This document shows positions 22,424 to 30,673 of a stretch of 34,811 bases of DNA, one piece after another; position 1 is the stretch's first letter; every line of letters begins with the position of its first letter. The DNA is from UMGS973 sp963609975 (lineage in GTDB: Bacteria > Bacillota > Clostridia > Peptostreptococcales > Anaerovoracaceae). The DNA is taken from the NCBI GenBank assembly GCA_963609975.1, contig CAVDMD010000004.1, positions 1 through 34,811 on the forward strand, given 5' to 3'. The notes below the pieces were generated by a model that was not told where the DNA came from, made no database searches, and worked only from the letters and a program-made list of their open reading frames with translations. A program made the translations under genes and the position numbers.

Positions 22424-23391
22424 TCTCTGTTCTCCCTCTGCCTGAGCCTTATTGACACCTCGCCGGTTGTCAGTGTTTCTCTCCGGCCGTCAGGGTATCG
22501 CACTATAAGGGCTCCGTTGTTATCAATATCCTCCGCAAAAGCAGGGGCAGGCTCTCTGCCTGTTTTGATAACATTGATATTTTTGCCTGTAATCATTGAA
22601 CTCTGCCTGTATTCGTCTATGAAATCCCTTGCCTCGATGTCAGAGGCAATGTCAAGAAGCTGATTTATAACCTCTGCGGCAAGAGCGTTTTTTGAATAGC
22701 TGCCGGGGATGCCGCCTGCAATATCCCGTATTTCATCGGGGAAGTCCTCACAGGAGCAGTTGATGCCTATTCCTACAACTATATTTGTAATCTGGCCGCT
22801 CTCAAAGTCTGTAATAGCCTCTGTGAGTATGCCGCATATTTTTTTGCCGTAAAGATACAGATCGTTTACCCATTTGATCTGAGGACGGACGCCGCATACT
22901 GCCTGTATCGCCCTGCTTACCGCAACAGATGCCGCAGCGGTGATAAGCACAGCCTTTGATATGTCGAAATCGGGTTTTAATATTACCGAAAGATATATTC
23001 CCTGCCTGTCGGGAGAATAAAAGCTTCTGCCCAGTCTGCCTCTGCCTGCGCTCTGATGCGCAGAAACCACGCAGGTGCCGCTTTCCGCGCCTTCAAGTGC
23101 AAGAGCTGCGGCTCTTTTGTTGGTGGAGTCTGTACTGTGAAAAAAATGAAGAGGAGCGCCGGTTCTGAGATACAGTTCAATACCCTCTTTTGAAAGCATA
23201 CTGCTGTCCTCGCAGAGCATATATCCTCTGTTTGTAACGGCATCGATACTGTGTCCCTCGTTTTGAAGCGCACGTATTGCCTTCCACACGGCTGTTCTTG
23301 ACACATCAAGAGAGTCGGCCATTTTTTCACCTGACAGAAAACGGCCTCTGTTTTCTTCAAGCAGTTTTAACACTTTGTTTTTTACAGACAT
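22420..23391 (-). CDS. birA: Biotin--protein ligase with N-terminal repressor domain
   Basis: A 323-residue bifunctional BirA. It makes biotinyl-AMP and transfers biotin to carboxylase carrier proteins; the adenylate form represses biotin genes. Residues ~3-60 are a winged helix (FLSGEKMADSLDVSRTAVWKAI). The ligase domain has SAGRGRLGRSFYSP (about 115), KWVNDLYLYGKKICGILTE (about 170-188) and VVGIGINC. A C-terminal SH3-like domain ends the protein. An ATG four codons upstream is only one base from AAAGG; the ATG at 23391 has better spacing. It is translationally coupled to FHA-ftsW (ATGA), an odd pairing. A BirA-type operator lies over its promoter. No biotin synthesis genes are in the window. 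Confidence 0.93.
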   Translation of the reverse strand: MSVKNKVLKLLEENRGRFLSGEKMADSLDVSRTAVWKAIRALQNEGHSIDAVTNRGYMLCEDSSMLSKEGIELYLRTGAPLHFFHSTDSTNKRAAALALEGAESGTCVVSAHQSAGRGRLGRSFYSPDRQGIYLSVILKPDFDISKAVLITAAASVAVSRAIQAVCGVRPQIKWVNDLYLYGKKICGILTEAITDFESGQITNIVVGIGINCSCEDFPDEIRDIAGGIPGSYSKNALAAEVINQLLDIASDIEARDFIDEYRQSSMITGKNINVIKTGREPAPAFAEDIDNNGALIVRYPDGRRETLTTGEVSIRLRQRENRE

Positions 23392-23417
23392 AAGTTTAAC
23401 CATCCTTTATATTTCAT

Positions 23418-23449
23418 ATATTAACCTTTTTTGCCCTCAAGGTCAACAA
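23418..23449 (-). promoter_or_regulatory. birA promoter overlapped by a BirA-type operator
   Basis: On the minus strand TTGACC (23446-23441) and TAATAT (23423-23418) are 17 bases apart. The same DNA forms a dyad: ATATTAACC (23418-23426), 14 bases, GGTCAACAA (23441-23449). Known BirA sites in Firmicutes follow TTGTTAACC-N14-16-GGTTAACAA; the halves here match seven and eight of nine positions. This predicts that BirA represses its own operon. Confidence 0.65.
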
Positions 23450-23557
23450 ATTCGGTGTTAACAGGAGGCAAAACAGCTGCAAAACCTGTTTTGAACAGGG
23501 ATTTTCGGCGCAGCAGGTGTAATTTGTATGAAAAGTATGTGATAATCGAAAATTAGT

Positions 23558-23586
23558 TTGAAATAACCGCACTTTTTATATATAAT
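23558..23586 (+). promoter_or_regulatory. mreB promoter
   Basis: TTGAAA (23558-23563) and TATAAT (23581-23586) are 17 bases apart, with A/T-rich sequence just upstream. The expected leader is about 100 bases; I see no clear structure in it. Confidence 0.82.
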
Positions 23587-23693
23587 ATTAAAGGTAACTG
23601 TAAATTATAAGAATACAGATTGAAATTAAAACGAGACAGCCGCACAGCAGGCTTAAAATAAACCGAATAAAATTTGTAGAAGGAGAGATTAAG

Positions 23694-24716
23694 ATGGCGT
23701 TTACAGAAGAAGTTGGCATTGACCTTGGGACCGCGAATGTTCTGGTATATATAAAGGGTAAGGGGATTGTTCTTAATGAGCCCTCGGTAGTTGCAATCAA
23801 CAGAGATACAGATGAGATTCTTGCGGTAGGCGAGGAAGCCAGACTGATGCTGGGCAGAACTCCTGCCAACATCATAGCGGTGAGACCTCTCAGAGACGGC
23901 GTTATTTCAGACTATGACGTTACCGAGAGAATGCTCAAATATTTCATCAGAAAAAGCTGCGGCACAGGCAGATTTTTCAGACCTAAAATCATGGTATGCG
24001 TACCGAGCGGAGTTACCGAAGTAGAGAAAAGAGCAGTAAGAGAAGCAGCCACACAGGCAGGCGGCAAAACAGTATATCTGATGGAGGAGCCGGTTGCTGC
24101 GGCTATAGGTGCAGGCATTGACATTTCAAAGCCTGACGGCACCATGGTTATAGATATAGGCGGCGGCACCACAGACATTGCCGTTATCTCACTTGGCGGC
24201 ATTGTTGCCAGTGAATCAATCAAGATGGCAGGAGATAAATTCGATGACCATATCGTAAGATATATGGCCAAGGAGCACAACCTCTATATAGGTGAGCGTA
24301 CAGCCGAAGAACTCAAAATGAGTATCGGTACAGCCTACCCGAGAGAAGAAAGCATTACCATGGAGTGCAGAGGCAGAGACAGAGTTACGGGACTTCCCAA
24401 GACTGTAGAGATTACATCAGAGGAAATGATGAGCGCACTCAAAGAGCCTCTTGACGCAATAGTTGAGGCGGTTCATATCGTGCTTGAGCAGACTCCTCCG
24501 GAGCTTGCTGCAGACATCAGCACAGGCGGTATCACAATTACAGGCGGCGGAGCTTTGCTTTACGGCATAGACAGAAGAATACAGGAATCAGTAGGCATCG
24601 AAGTCAAGATTGCCGAGGATCCTAAAGAATGTGTCGCCAAGGGAACAGGCGAATCCTTAGAAGAAATCGAAAAGCTTGAAAACAACGCAATGAACAAGAG
24701 AAAAGCATATATCTAA
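23694..24716 (+). CDS. mreB: Rod-shape-determining actin homologue MreB/Mbl
   Basis: A 340-residue bacterial actin that polymerises on the inner membrane face and guides cell-wall synthesis by the Rod complex. ATP-site motifs are present: phosphate 1 (GIDLGTANVLVY, about 8-19), connect 1 (EEPVAAAIGAG), phosphate 2 (VIDIGGGTTDIAVISLG, about 153-169) and adenosine (GGGALLYGID, about 285). Length is standard. mreC/mreD do not follow; a terminator does, so it is monocistronic like mbl or mreBH copies elsewhere. GAAGGAGAG precedes the ATG. Several MreB paralogues usually exist in Firmicutes, so the exact paralogue is uncertain. Confidence 0.92.
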   Translation: MAFTEEVGIDLGTANVLVYIKGKGIVLNEPSVVAINRDTDEILAVGEEARLMLGRTPANIIAVRPLRDGVISDYDVTERMLKYFIRKSCGTGRFFRPKIMVCVPSGVTEVEKRAVREAATQAGGKTVYLMEEPVAAAIGAGIDISKPDGTMVIDIGGGTTDIAVISLGGIVASESIKMAGDKFDDHIVRYMAKEHNLYIGERTAEELKMSIGTAYPREESITMECRGRDRVTGLPKTVEITSEEMMSALKEPLDAIVEAVHIVLEQTPPELAADISTGGITITGGGALLYGIDRRIQESVGIEVKIAEDPKECVAKGTGESLEEIEKLENNAMNKRKAYI

Positions 24717-24744
24717 AAAAAGCTCTCATTAAGAGAGCTTTTTT
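24715..24744 (+). terminator. mreB terminator
   Basis: AGCTCTC (24721-24727) pairs with GAGAGCT (24733-24739), extended by an A-tract against the T-tract (24740-24744). It begins within the stop codon of mreB. Confidence 0.92.
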
Positions 24745-24761
24745 GAAAAGCAGGAGTAAAA

Positions 24762-25913
24762 ATGAAACTGGAACTTATAGCTACGGCAACCTTCGGGCTT
24801 GAGGCAGTGGTAAAACGCGAGATAGAGGCTCTCGGCTACAGAATAATCAGGTCAGAGGATGCCAAGATAACATATATGGGAGATGAACGCGCAATAGCGA
24901 GGTCAAACCTGTGGCTTCGCAGCGCTGACAGAGTGCTTCTCAAAATGGGAGAATTCAAAGCGCCGGAATTTGAAGATCTGTTTCAGCAGACCAAAGCCAT
25001 CGCATGGGAGGACATAATTCCCGCAGACGGCAGATTCACGGTGACAGGCACCTCTGTCAAGTCAAAGCTTCACAGCGTGCCTGCGTGTCAGAGCATAGTC
25101 AAAAAGGCCATAGTCGAAAGACTCGGTGCTTTTTACTGTATCGACCATTTTGAAGAAACAGGCGCGGAGTATACAGTCAAAGTCACAATACTAAAAGACA
25201 GAGTGACCCTTACAATAGACACATCGGGGGCAGGGCTTCACAAAAGAGGCTACAGAGTGAGCGATGTTAAAGCTCCAATCAAAGAAACCCTTGCCGCGGC
25301 CATGGTGCAGCTTTCATTCTGGAAAGCCGGCAGGCTGCTGGTTGATCCCTGCTGCGGTTCGGGCACCATACCTATTGAGGCTGCAATGATAGGCAGGAAC
25401 ATAGCGCCGGGACTCAACAGGAAATTTGCATCACAGGAATGGGATATTATACCTCCTGAAATCTGGAAATCAGAGCGCAGGGCGGCATTTGAAGCTATAG
25501 ACTATGATGCTGACATAAGGATTGAGGCTTCGGATATAAGCGGGAAAGCCGTTGATGCCGCCATCGAAAACGCTGCGGAGGCGGGAGTTGATGACTGCAT
25601 AGAATTCAGAAAAATGGATATGGCAGAGCTTGCGGCAGATGAGGAGAGCGGTATAGTCATAACCAATCCGCCTTACGGTGAGCGTATAGGCGAAAAAAAA
25701 CAGATAGAAGCCATATACAGTGCCTACAGGGAGTTTTATCAGAAAAACCCGACATGGTCGCTGTTTATGGTTACAACAGATAAAGAAGTCGAAAACAAAA
25801 TCTTCGGGCGTCCGGCGGACAGAAGGCGCAAGCTTTACAACGGCAGGCTGGAAGTATGCTACTACCAGTTTCATGGACAGAAACCGGACAGAAAACAACC
25901 GAAAGACAAGTAA
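24762..25913 (+). CDS. THUMP-domain class I methyltransferase (RlmL N-terminal/YpsC-like)
   Basis: A 383-residue predicted 23S rRNA guanine-N2 methyltransferase. A ferredoxin-like/THUMP region (about 1-160) is followed by a SAM-binding Rossmann domain with the linker KRGYRVSDVKAPIKETLAA, motif I DPCCGSGTIPIEAA (about residue 197) and catalytic NPPYGER (about 305). This architecture matches Bacillus YpsC and the N-terminal half of E. coli RlmL (G2445). The C-terminus is lysine-rich. It starts 17 bases after the mreB terminator with GCAGGAG. Only 12 bases separate it from arcB, so the ADI genes may be read from its transcript. Confidence 0.9.
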   Translation: MKLELIATATFGLEAVVKREIEALGYRIIRSEDAKITYMGDERAIARSNLWLRSADRVLLKMGEFKAPEFEDLFQQTKAIAWEDIIPADGRFTVTGTSVKSKLHSVPACQSIVKKAIVERLGAFYCIDHFEETGAEYTVKVTILKDRVTLTIDTSGAGLHKRGYRVSDVKAPIKETLAAAMVQLSFWKAGRLLVDPCCGSGTIPIEAAMIGRNIAPGLNRKFASQEWDIIPPEIWKSERRAAFEAIDYDADIRIEASDISGKAVDAAIENAAEAGVDDCIEFRKMDMAELAADEESGIVITNPPYGERIGEKKQIEAIYSAYREFYQKNPTWSLFMVTTDKEVENKIFGRPADRRRKLYNGRLEVCYYQFHGQKPDRKQPKDK

Positions 25914-25925
25914 AGGAGAACAGCT

Positions 25926-26921
25926 ATGGCAGTAAATTTGAAGGGAAGAAACTTTTTAACATTAATGGATTTTACACCGGAGGAGATCAGATATATGCTG
26001 GATCTTGCTCACGATCTCAAATCAAAAAAAAGAGCGGGAATAAGAAACGAAGTATTAAAAGGCAAGAACATAGTTCTGCTGTTTGAAAAAACCTCCACAA
26101 GAACAAGATGCTCATTTGAGGTTGCCTGCCTTGACGAGGGCGCACACGTGACATTTCTTGATTCAAAGTCCTCACAGATGGGCAAAAAAGAATCCATTGC
26201 CGACACTGCAAAGGTGCTGGGCAGATTTTATGACGGTATCGAATACAGAGGCTTCAGTCAGGAGGTTGTAGAGGAGCTTGCCGCCAATGCGGGAGTGCCT
26301 GTATGGAACGGTCTTACAGATGTCGATCATCCTACGCAGATACTTGCGGATATGCTTACAATCGAGGAGCATATTGCAAAGCCTCTTGCCAGGGTCAAGG
26401 TTGTGTTTGTAGGCGATATCAGAAACAACATGGCTTATGCGTGGATGTACGGCTGCGCCAAAATGGGTATGCACTTTGTGGCATACGGTCCTGAGGAGCT
26501 GGCCGGTCAGGTTGACAGCGACGTGCTTGCAAGAGCGCGGGAGGTTGCAGAGACCACAGGCGCTGTTATCGAGGTAAGCACAGATGAAGCCTGCCTCAAA
26601 GGCGCAGATGTGATTTATACGGATATATGGGCTTCGATGGGTGAAGAGGATCAGATTCCTGAGAGAGTAAAACTGCTTACTCCGTACAAGGTTACAGGCG
26701 AAATGATGGACAAGACCGAAAACCCTGACGCTATATTCCTGCACTGCCTGCCTTCATTCCACAACTTTGAAACCACCATGGCAAAAGAGCAGATGGAGCT
26801 GGGCTATGATATCAGAGAGGTAACCGATGAGGTGTTTATGTCAAGGCAGTCCAAGGTGTTTGACGAAGCCGAAAACAGAATGCATACAATCAAGGCGGTC
26901 ATAGTTGCAACCATAGCGTAG
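25926..26921 (+). CDS. arcB: Ornithine carbamoyltransferase, catabolic
   Basis: A 331-residue OTC. In the ADI pathway it splits citrulline by phosphate to ornithine and carbamoyl phosphate. The carbamoyl-phosphate motif FEKTSTRTRCSFE is near residue 52-64, DHPTQILADML near residue 135, and the ornithine-side HCLPSFH near residue 276. The same family serves arginine synthesis (ArgF); the arcA and arcC neighbours assign it to the catabolic route. Ribosome-binding site AAAGGAGAA. Order arcB-arcA-arcC differs from the common arcABC order. Confidence 0.94.
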   Translation: MAVNLKGRNFLTLMDFTPEEIRYMLDLAHDLKSKKRAGIRNEVLKGKNIVLLFEKTSTRTRCSFEVACLDEGAHVTFLDSKSSQMGKKESIADTAKVLGRFYDGIEYRGFSQEVVEELAANAGVPVWNGLTDVDHPTQILADMLTIEEHIAKPLARVKVVFVGDIRNNMAYAWMYGCAKMGMHFVAYGPEELAGQVDSDVLARAREVAETTGAVIEVSTDEACLKGADVIYTDIWASMGEEDQIPERVKLLTPYKVTGEMMDKTENPDAIFLHCLPSFHNFETTMAKEQMELGYDIREVTDEVFMSRQSKVFDEAENRMHTIKAVIVATIA

Positions 26922-26944
26922 CAGACAGGGAGAGGAGAACTTAA

Positions 26945-28165
26945 ATGAAACAGGGGATTCACAATTTTTCGGAGATAGGCAGGCTTAACAGGGTGCTGCT
27001 TCACAGACTCGGAGATGAGGTCGAGGGACTTGTTCCCGACAATTTTGAGAGACTGCTGTTTGACGATATACCGTATCTCAAGGTGGCGCAGCAGGAGCAT
27101 GACAGGTTTGCGCAGGTTCTGAGGAATAATGGTGTGGAGGTTTTGTATTACCTTGACGAAACAGCTAAAGCTCTCGAAAAACCGGGTATCAAAAGCCGAT
27201 TCATCAAAGAATTTCTTGATGCAAGCCATGTACATTCACAGGGGGTGTATGAGCAGCTGTCTGATTATCTTGACGGTATGTCCGCCTTTGATGTTGTAAG
27301 CAGGGCAATAGCCGGCATCAAAAAAGGAGAGATTCCCGACATTAAGCAAAAATCTCTTGCAGACTATATATCGGTATCCTATCCGTACTATACGGACCCG
27401 ATGCCCAATCTGTATTTTACAAGAGATCCCGGGGCCTGCATAGGCAGCGGCATCAATATTCACCATATGAGCACGCAGGCAAGGAGGCGCGAGTCGCTGC
27501 TTCTCAAATATATCTATATGTACAATGACGAATTTACGGCAGGCGATGAGCATATATGGTATGACTACAATGATGAGTATTCCATTGAGGGCGGTGACAT
27601 ACTGGTGCTTTCAGAGGAAACCGTAGCCGTCGGGCTTTCGCAGCGCACCACTGTTTCGGGCATTGAGAGGTTTTCAAAAAAACTGCTTTCGGCTTCCGAA
27701 TTCAAAAAGATAATAGTGTTTGACATACCAAAATGCAGAGCGTTTATGCATCTTGATACGGTGTTTACCATGGTTGATTACGACAAATTCACGATTCACC
27801 CCGAAATTGAGGATCCTCTGCAGCTGTTTGAAATATCACTGGACAGACAGGGCGAGGTGAAGGTAAAGTCAATAACGGACAGCCTTACAAACCTTTTGAA
27901 GCTGGAGCTTTCGCTGCCTGCAGTAGAGCTTATCAGGTGCGGCGGAGACGATCCGATGGCGGCACAGCGGGAGCAGTGGAACGATGGCTCAAATACGCTC
28001 TGTATTGCACCGGGCAAGGTTGTTACCTACGAGAGAAATTATGTGACAAACGATATTCTCGACAAAAAAGGCCTGACGGTGCTTACAGTTCCGTCGGCAG
28101 AGCTGTCAAGAGGCAGGGGAGGTCCGAGATGTATGTCGTGCCCTGTCAGCAGGGAAGATCTGTAA
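26945..28165 (+). CDS. arcA: Arginine deiminase
   Basis: A 406-residue guanidino-group hydrolase that turns arginine into citrulline and ammonia. Motifs in order: RLNRVLLHR at the N-terminus, FTRDPGACIGSG (about 158), EGGDILVLS (about 217), and the terminal GRGGPRCMSCP with the catalytic cysteine at about residue 396. Histidine and aspartates around VFDIPKCRAFMHLDTVFTMVD complete the site. GGAGAGGAGAA precedes the ATG, 23 bases after arcB. Confidence 0.96.
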   Translation: MKQGIHNFSEIGRLNRVLLHRLGDEVEGLVPDNFERLLFDDIPYLKVAQQEHDRFAQVLRNNGVEVLYYLDETAKALEKPGIKSRFIKEFLDASHVHSQGVYEQLSDYLDGMSAFDVVSRAIAGIKKGEIPDIKQKSLADYISVSYPYYTDPMPNLYFTRDPGACIGSGINIHHMSTQARRRESLLLKYIYMYNDEFTAGDEHIWYDYNDEYSIEGGDILVLSEETVAVGLSQRTTVSGIERFSKKLLSASEFKKIIVFDIPKCRAFMHLDTVFTMVDYDKFTIHPEIEDPLQLFEISLDRQGEVKVKSITDSLTNLLKLELSLPAVELIRCGGDDPMAAQREQWNDGSNTLCIAPGKVVTYERNYVTNDILDKKGLTVLTVPSAELSRGRGGPRCMSCPVSREDL

Positions 28166-28195
28166 TTTGCTGATAAAATTTAAGGAGAGTTTGAA

Positions 28196-29140
28196 ATGGC
28201 GTCTAAAATAGTAATTGCACTTGGAGGAAATGCTCTGCAGTCCGGAAACGCCCCTGCAACCGCAGAGGCGCAGCTTGAGGTTGTGAGAAAAACCTGCGAG
28301 CATATAGCGCAGATAAGCGATATGGGGTATGAGCTTGCCATTGTCCATGGCAACGGGCCGCAGGTGGGAAGAATACTTCTTGCCTCCGAAACGGCAAAAG
28401 ATGTGACACCCGCCATGCCGTTTGATGTATGCGGGGCAATGTCGCAGGGGTACATCGGCTATCATCTGCAGCAGGGATTAAAACACGCACTTAACCTCAG
28501 AAACAGGGATATACCTGTTGTAACTGTGGCGACTCAGGTTGTCGTGGAGGAAAACGACCCTGCATTTGACGATCCGACCAAGCCTATCGGTCCTTTTTAT
28601 ACCGAAAGCGAAGCCAGAGCGATAGTAAAGGACAAAGGCTATATTATGAAAGAGGATTCGGGCAGAGGCTGGAGGCGAGTTGTAGCCTCTCCGACACCGA
28701 GAAAAATAGTCGAAATAGAGGCCGTAAGGCACCTGTGGGATTCAAGTATTGTAATCACCTGCGGCGGCGGAGGCATACCTGTAGTCGAAAAGCCTGACGG
28801 CACAATTGAGGGGACGGAGGCTGTGATAGACAAGGACTTTGCAGCAGAGCTTTTAGCCGAGCAGGTGGATGCGGATATTCTTATGATACTTACAGAGGTT
28901 GAGAAAGTTTCTCTTAACTTCAATACACCAAAGCAGCGGGAACTTTCGTCGCTTAATCTTGCAGATGCCGCAAGATACTGTGAGGAGGGGCATTTTGCCG
29001 AAGGAAGTATGCTGCCCAAAGTTCAGGCCGCGATGAAATTTGTAAGAGCAAACCCGTCAAAGCACGCTGTCATAACGTCGCTTGACAAGGCGATAGAGGC
29101 GTTAAACGGGCAGTCGGGTACAGTCATAACTTATGCGTAA
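28196..29140 (+). CDS. arcC: Carbamate kinase
   Basis: A 314-residue amino-acid-kinase-family enzyme that makes ATP from carbamoyl phosphate and ADP, releasing CO2 and NH3: the energy-yielding end of the ADI route. Motifs: IVIALGGNALQ (residues 5-15), HGNGPQVG (about 53), GYIGYHLQQGL, DPTKPIGPFY (about 127), ITCGGGGIPV (about 190), KDFAAELLAEQV and SMLPKVQAA (about 268). The gene ends the operon; no ArcD arginine/ornithine antiporter is encoded nearby. Confidence 0.96.
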   Translation: MASKIVIALGGNALQSGNAPATAEAQLEVVRKTCEHIAQISDMGYELAIVHGNGPQVGRILLASETAKDVTPAMPFDVCGAMSQGYIGYHLQQGLKHALNLRNRDIPVVTVATQVVVEENDPAFDDPTKPIGPFYTESEARAIVKDKGYIMKEDSGRGWRRVVASPTPRKIVEIEAVRHLWDSSIVITCGGGGIPVVEKPDGTIEGTEAVIDKDFAAELLAEQVDADILMILTEVEKVSLNFNTPKQRELSSLNLADAARYCEEGHFAEGSMLPKVQAAMKFVRANPSKHAVITSLDKAIEALNGQSGTVITYA

Positions 29141-29186
29141 AAACTGCGGCAGACCGCCTTTTGTCAGGAACTCTGCCGCAGTTTTT
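29139..29186 (+). terminator. Strong terminator of the arc operon
   Basis: A 15-base arm ending CTGCGGCAGA (29139-29153) pairs perfectly with TCTGCCGCAGTTTTT (29172-29186). It begins inside the arcC stop codon. Confidence 0.95.
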
Positions 29187-29265
29187 GTATATTCGCGGGG
29201 CTGCCGCACCACACAGGAGCAAGTTAAATGTGATAAGTCCCTTTTGGCGGAGGACATGGAGGCTT

Positions 29266-29871
29266 TTACATTTCAATGATCCCCATCTGTAAAAAAGCAA
29301 GCGTAAGCATAGAAAACAGCCGGTATCCCCTGCCTGAAAGATATTCTGTTTGCTGCTTTGTGAATACCGCATGACCGGCTTCGGAAAACTCGTCTATATC
29401 GAATAGTATCTGCTCATTTACAAGGTGCTCTAAGAACTCGTGAGCCGCTTTTATGAGCGTGTCTTCTGAAATTTTATTTATCTGAATATCTGTATTTTCG
29501 CCAATATATGCTTTGGCTTCTTTGCCCAAAGAAAACCTTAAAGCCCCTGTCGTATCTCTGAAATTTGAGATAATATAACTTTCGATGCAGGGGTAGCTCA
29601 AAAGCAACTGTCCGGCCTTATAATCATTGTTGTCATAAGGATTGGAAAGCGAAAAAATGTAGTTTTCAATGAGCAGGGAGTCTGTATTTGATTTCGGATC
29701 ACGATCAAACAGATAATAAATTGCCGACTGATCCACAGGAAATCTATATTGCTCGCGCAGAACGTCAAAAACATCATCTGAATATGTTTCGTTTTCGCTG
29801 ATATCGCGGATATTGCTTTCTCTTGTGTTATGGAAGCATATCGGTATATCAGTGTGACATTGCCTTATTTT
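29266..29871 (-). pseudogene. 5'-truncated gene remnant, unknown (possible TOPRIM/RloB-like)
   Basis: The frame ends at 29266 and is open upstream to a TAA at 29874-29872. The coding-looking stretch continues well before the first usable start, a GTG at 29736 without ribosome-binding site: RESNIRDISENETYSDDVF then DVLREQYRFPVDQSAIYYL, then FDRDPKSN. From 29848 on, the frame overlaps the end of the DUF364 gene. The product from GTG would be 156 residues (LLLSYPCIESYIISNF, ALRFSLGKEAKAYIG, AHEFLEHLVNEQILF). The YYLFDRDPKSN and SYPCIESY pieces recall predicted TOPRIM-like proteins of mobile or defence loci; that is a weak memory. Loss of the N-terminus next to a housekeeping gene suggests decay after an insertion or deletion. 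Confidence 0.55.
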
Positions 29872-30673
29872 TTATAATGATTCTCTCTGCATATCTGCCA
29901 AAAAAATGATAACCTGAGCCGCCCTCTGCAATGATGTCAAGCAGCCTGTCGGCATCGGTCACAAGTATGCCGCCCGCTGTTGTGACTCCCATATCAAACA
30001 GCACATCGGGAATCATTCCCGCAGTAGGCCCCGTAACTGTGATTTCAGCGCCGGGCTTTGCCATTTCAAGCAGCTGCGGCAGTGTATCGTTTAGTATTGT
30101 AACCCCGGTTATGACAAGAAGGTCTGAATAAGGGATAACGGTACCGGCTTTGTCTGCAGGCACAAAATATTTCATTTCGTGTTCTTTGAGAGTTTTGGGA
30201 TCAAGCTCTAAAATACTGAAATCACTGCCTGCTGATATAAGCTTTTTTATAATCGGGACAAGCGCGCCCACTACAGTGATCCTGCCGTAATCTGCAGGCT
30301 CTGTTTCGTCAAAAGCGTCGGCAAACCGTATGTCATAGCCTTCCCGCTCAAACAGGATAGAGCTGAGTGCGTTGAGGGCTGCGATTCCGAGAGCTTTTTT
30401 GAGAGGATTATCCGAAAATACATATTCAAGATAATCCGAAACAGGTCTGCCTGACAGTCTGCCCGAAAGCGGCATTGCCCGTGCGGAGCTTGGGCAGCAC
30501 ACAGCCTCCGGCATTTCCTTTACGGGAGTGAAACACAGACCGCCATGGCCTGTGGAGAGTCTGACTCCCGTAAAAAACAGTCCAAGTACGGCTCTTTCCA
30601 CTGTAATCGCATCAAGCTCTGATCTGAGCCTGCTCTTAACGATTTCAACTGTTTTTTCAAGAATTATATTCAT
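29849..30673 (-). CDS. DUF364/DUF4213 Rossmann-like protein (putative heavy-metal chelatase-type family)
   Basis: A 274-residue protein with an N-terminal DUF4213-like part (about 20-90: AVLGLFFTGVRLSTGHGGLCF) and a C-terminal DUF364 Rossmann-like domain (about 120-265: ITVVGALVPIIKKL, FSILELDPK, DLLVITGVTILNDTLPQLLE, VTGPTAGMIPDVLFDMGVTT). The family has been suggested to chelate metals on structural grounds, but its role is not established. Its start overlaps gltX by four bases (ATGA), an unusual partner. No lesion is seen. Confidence 0.82.
   Translation of the reverse strand: MNIILEKTVEIVKSRLRSELDAITVERAVLGLFFTGVRLSTGHGGLCFTPVKEMPEAVCCPSSARAMPLSGRLSGRPVSDYLEYVFSDNPLKKALGIAALNALSSILFEREGYDIRFADAFDETEPADYGRITVVGALVPIIKKLISAGSDFSILELDPKTLKEHEMKYFVPADKAGTVIPYSDLLVITGVTILNDTLPQLLEMAKPGAEITVTGPTAGMIPDVLFDMGVTTAGGILVTDADRLLDIIAEGGSGYHFFGRYAERIIIKNKAMSH

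Noticed and set aside
26172..26744. 190-codon minus-strand frame opposite arcB
   Set aside because: Shadow of a well-conserved OTC gene; no domain or ribosome-binding site.
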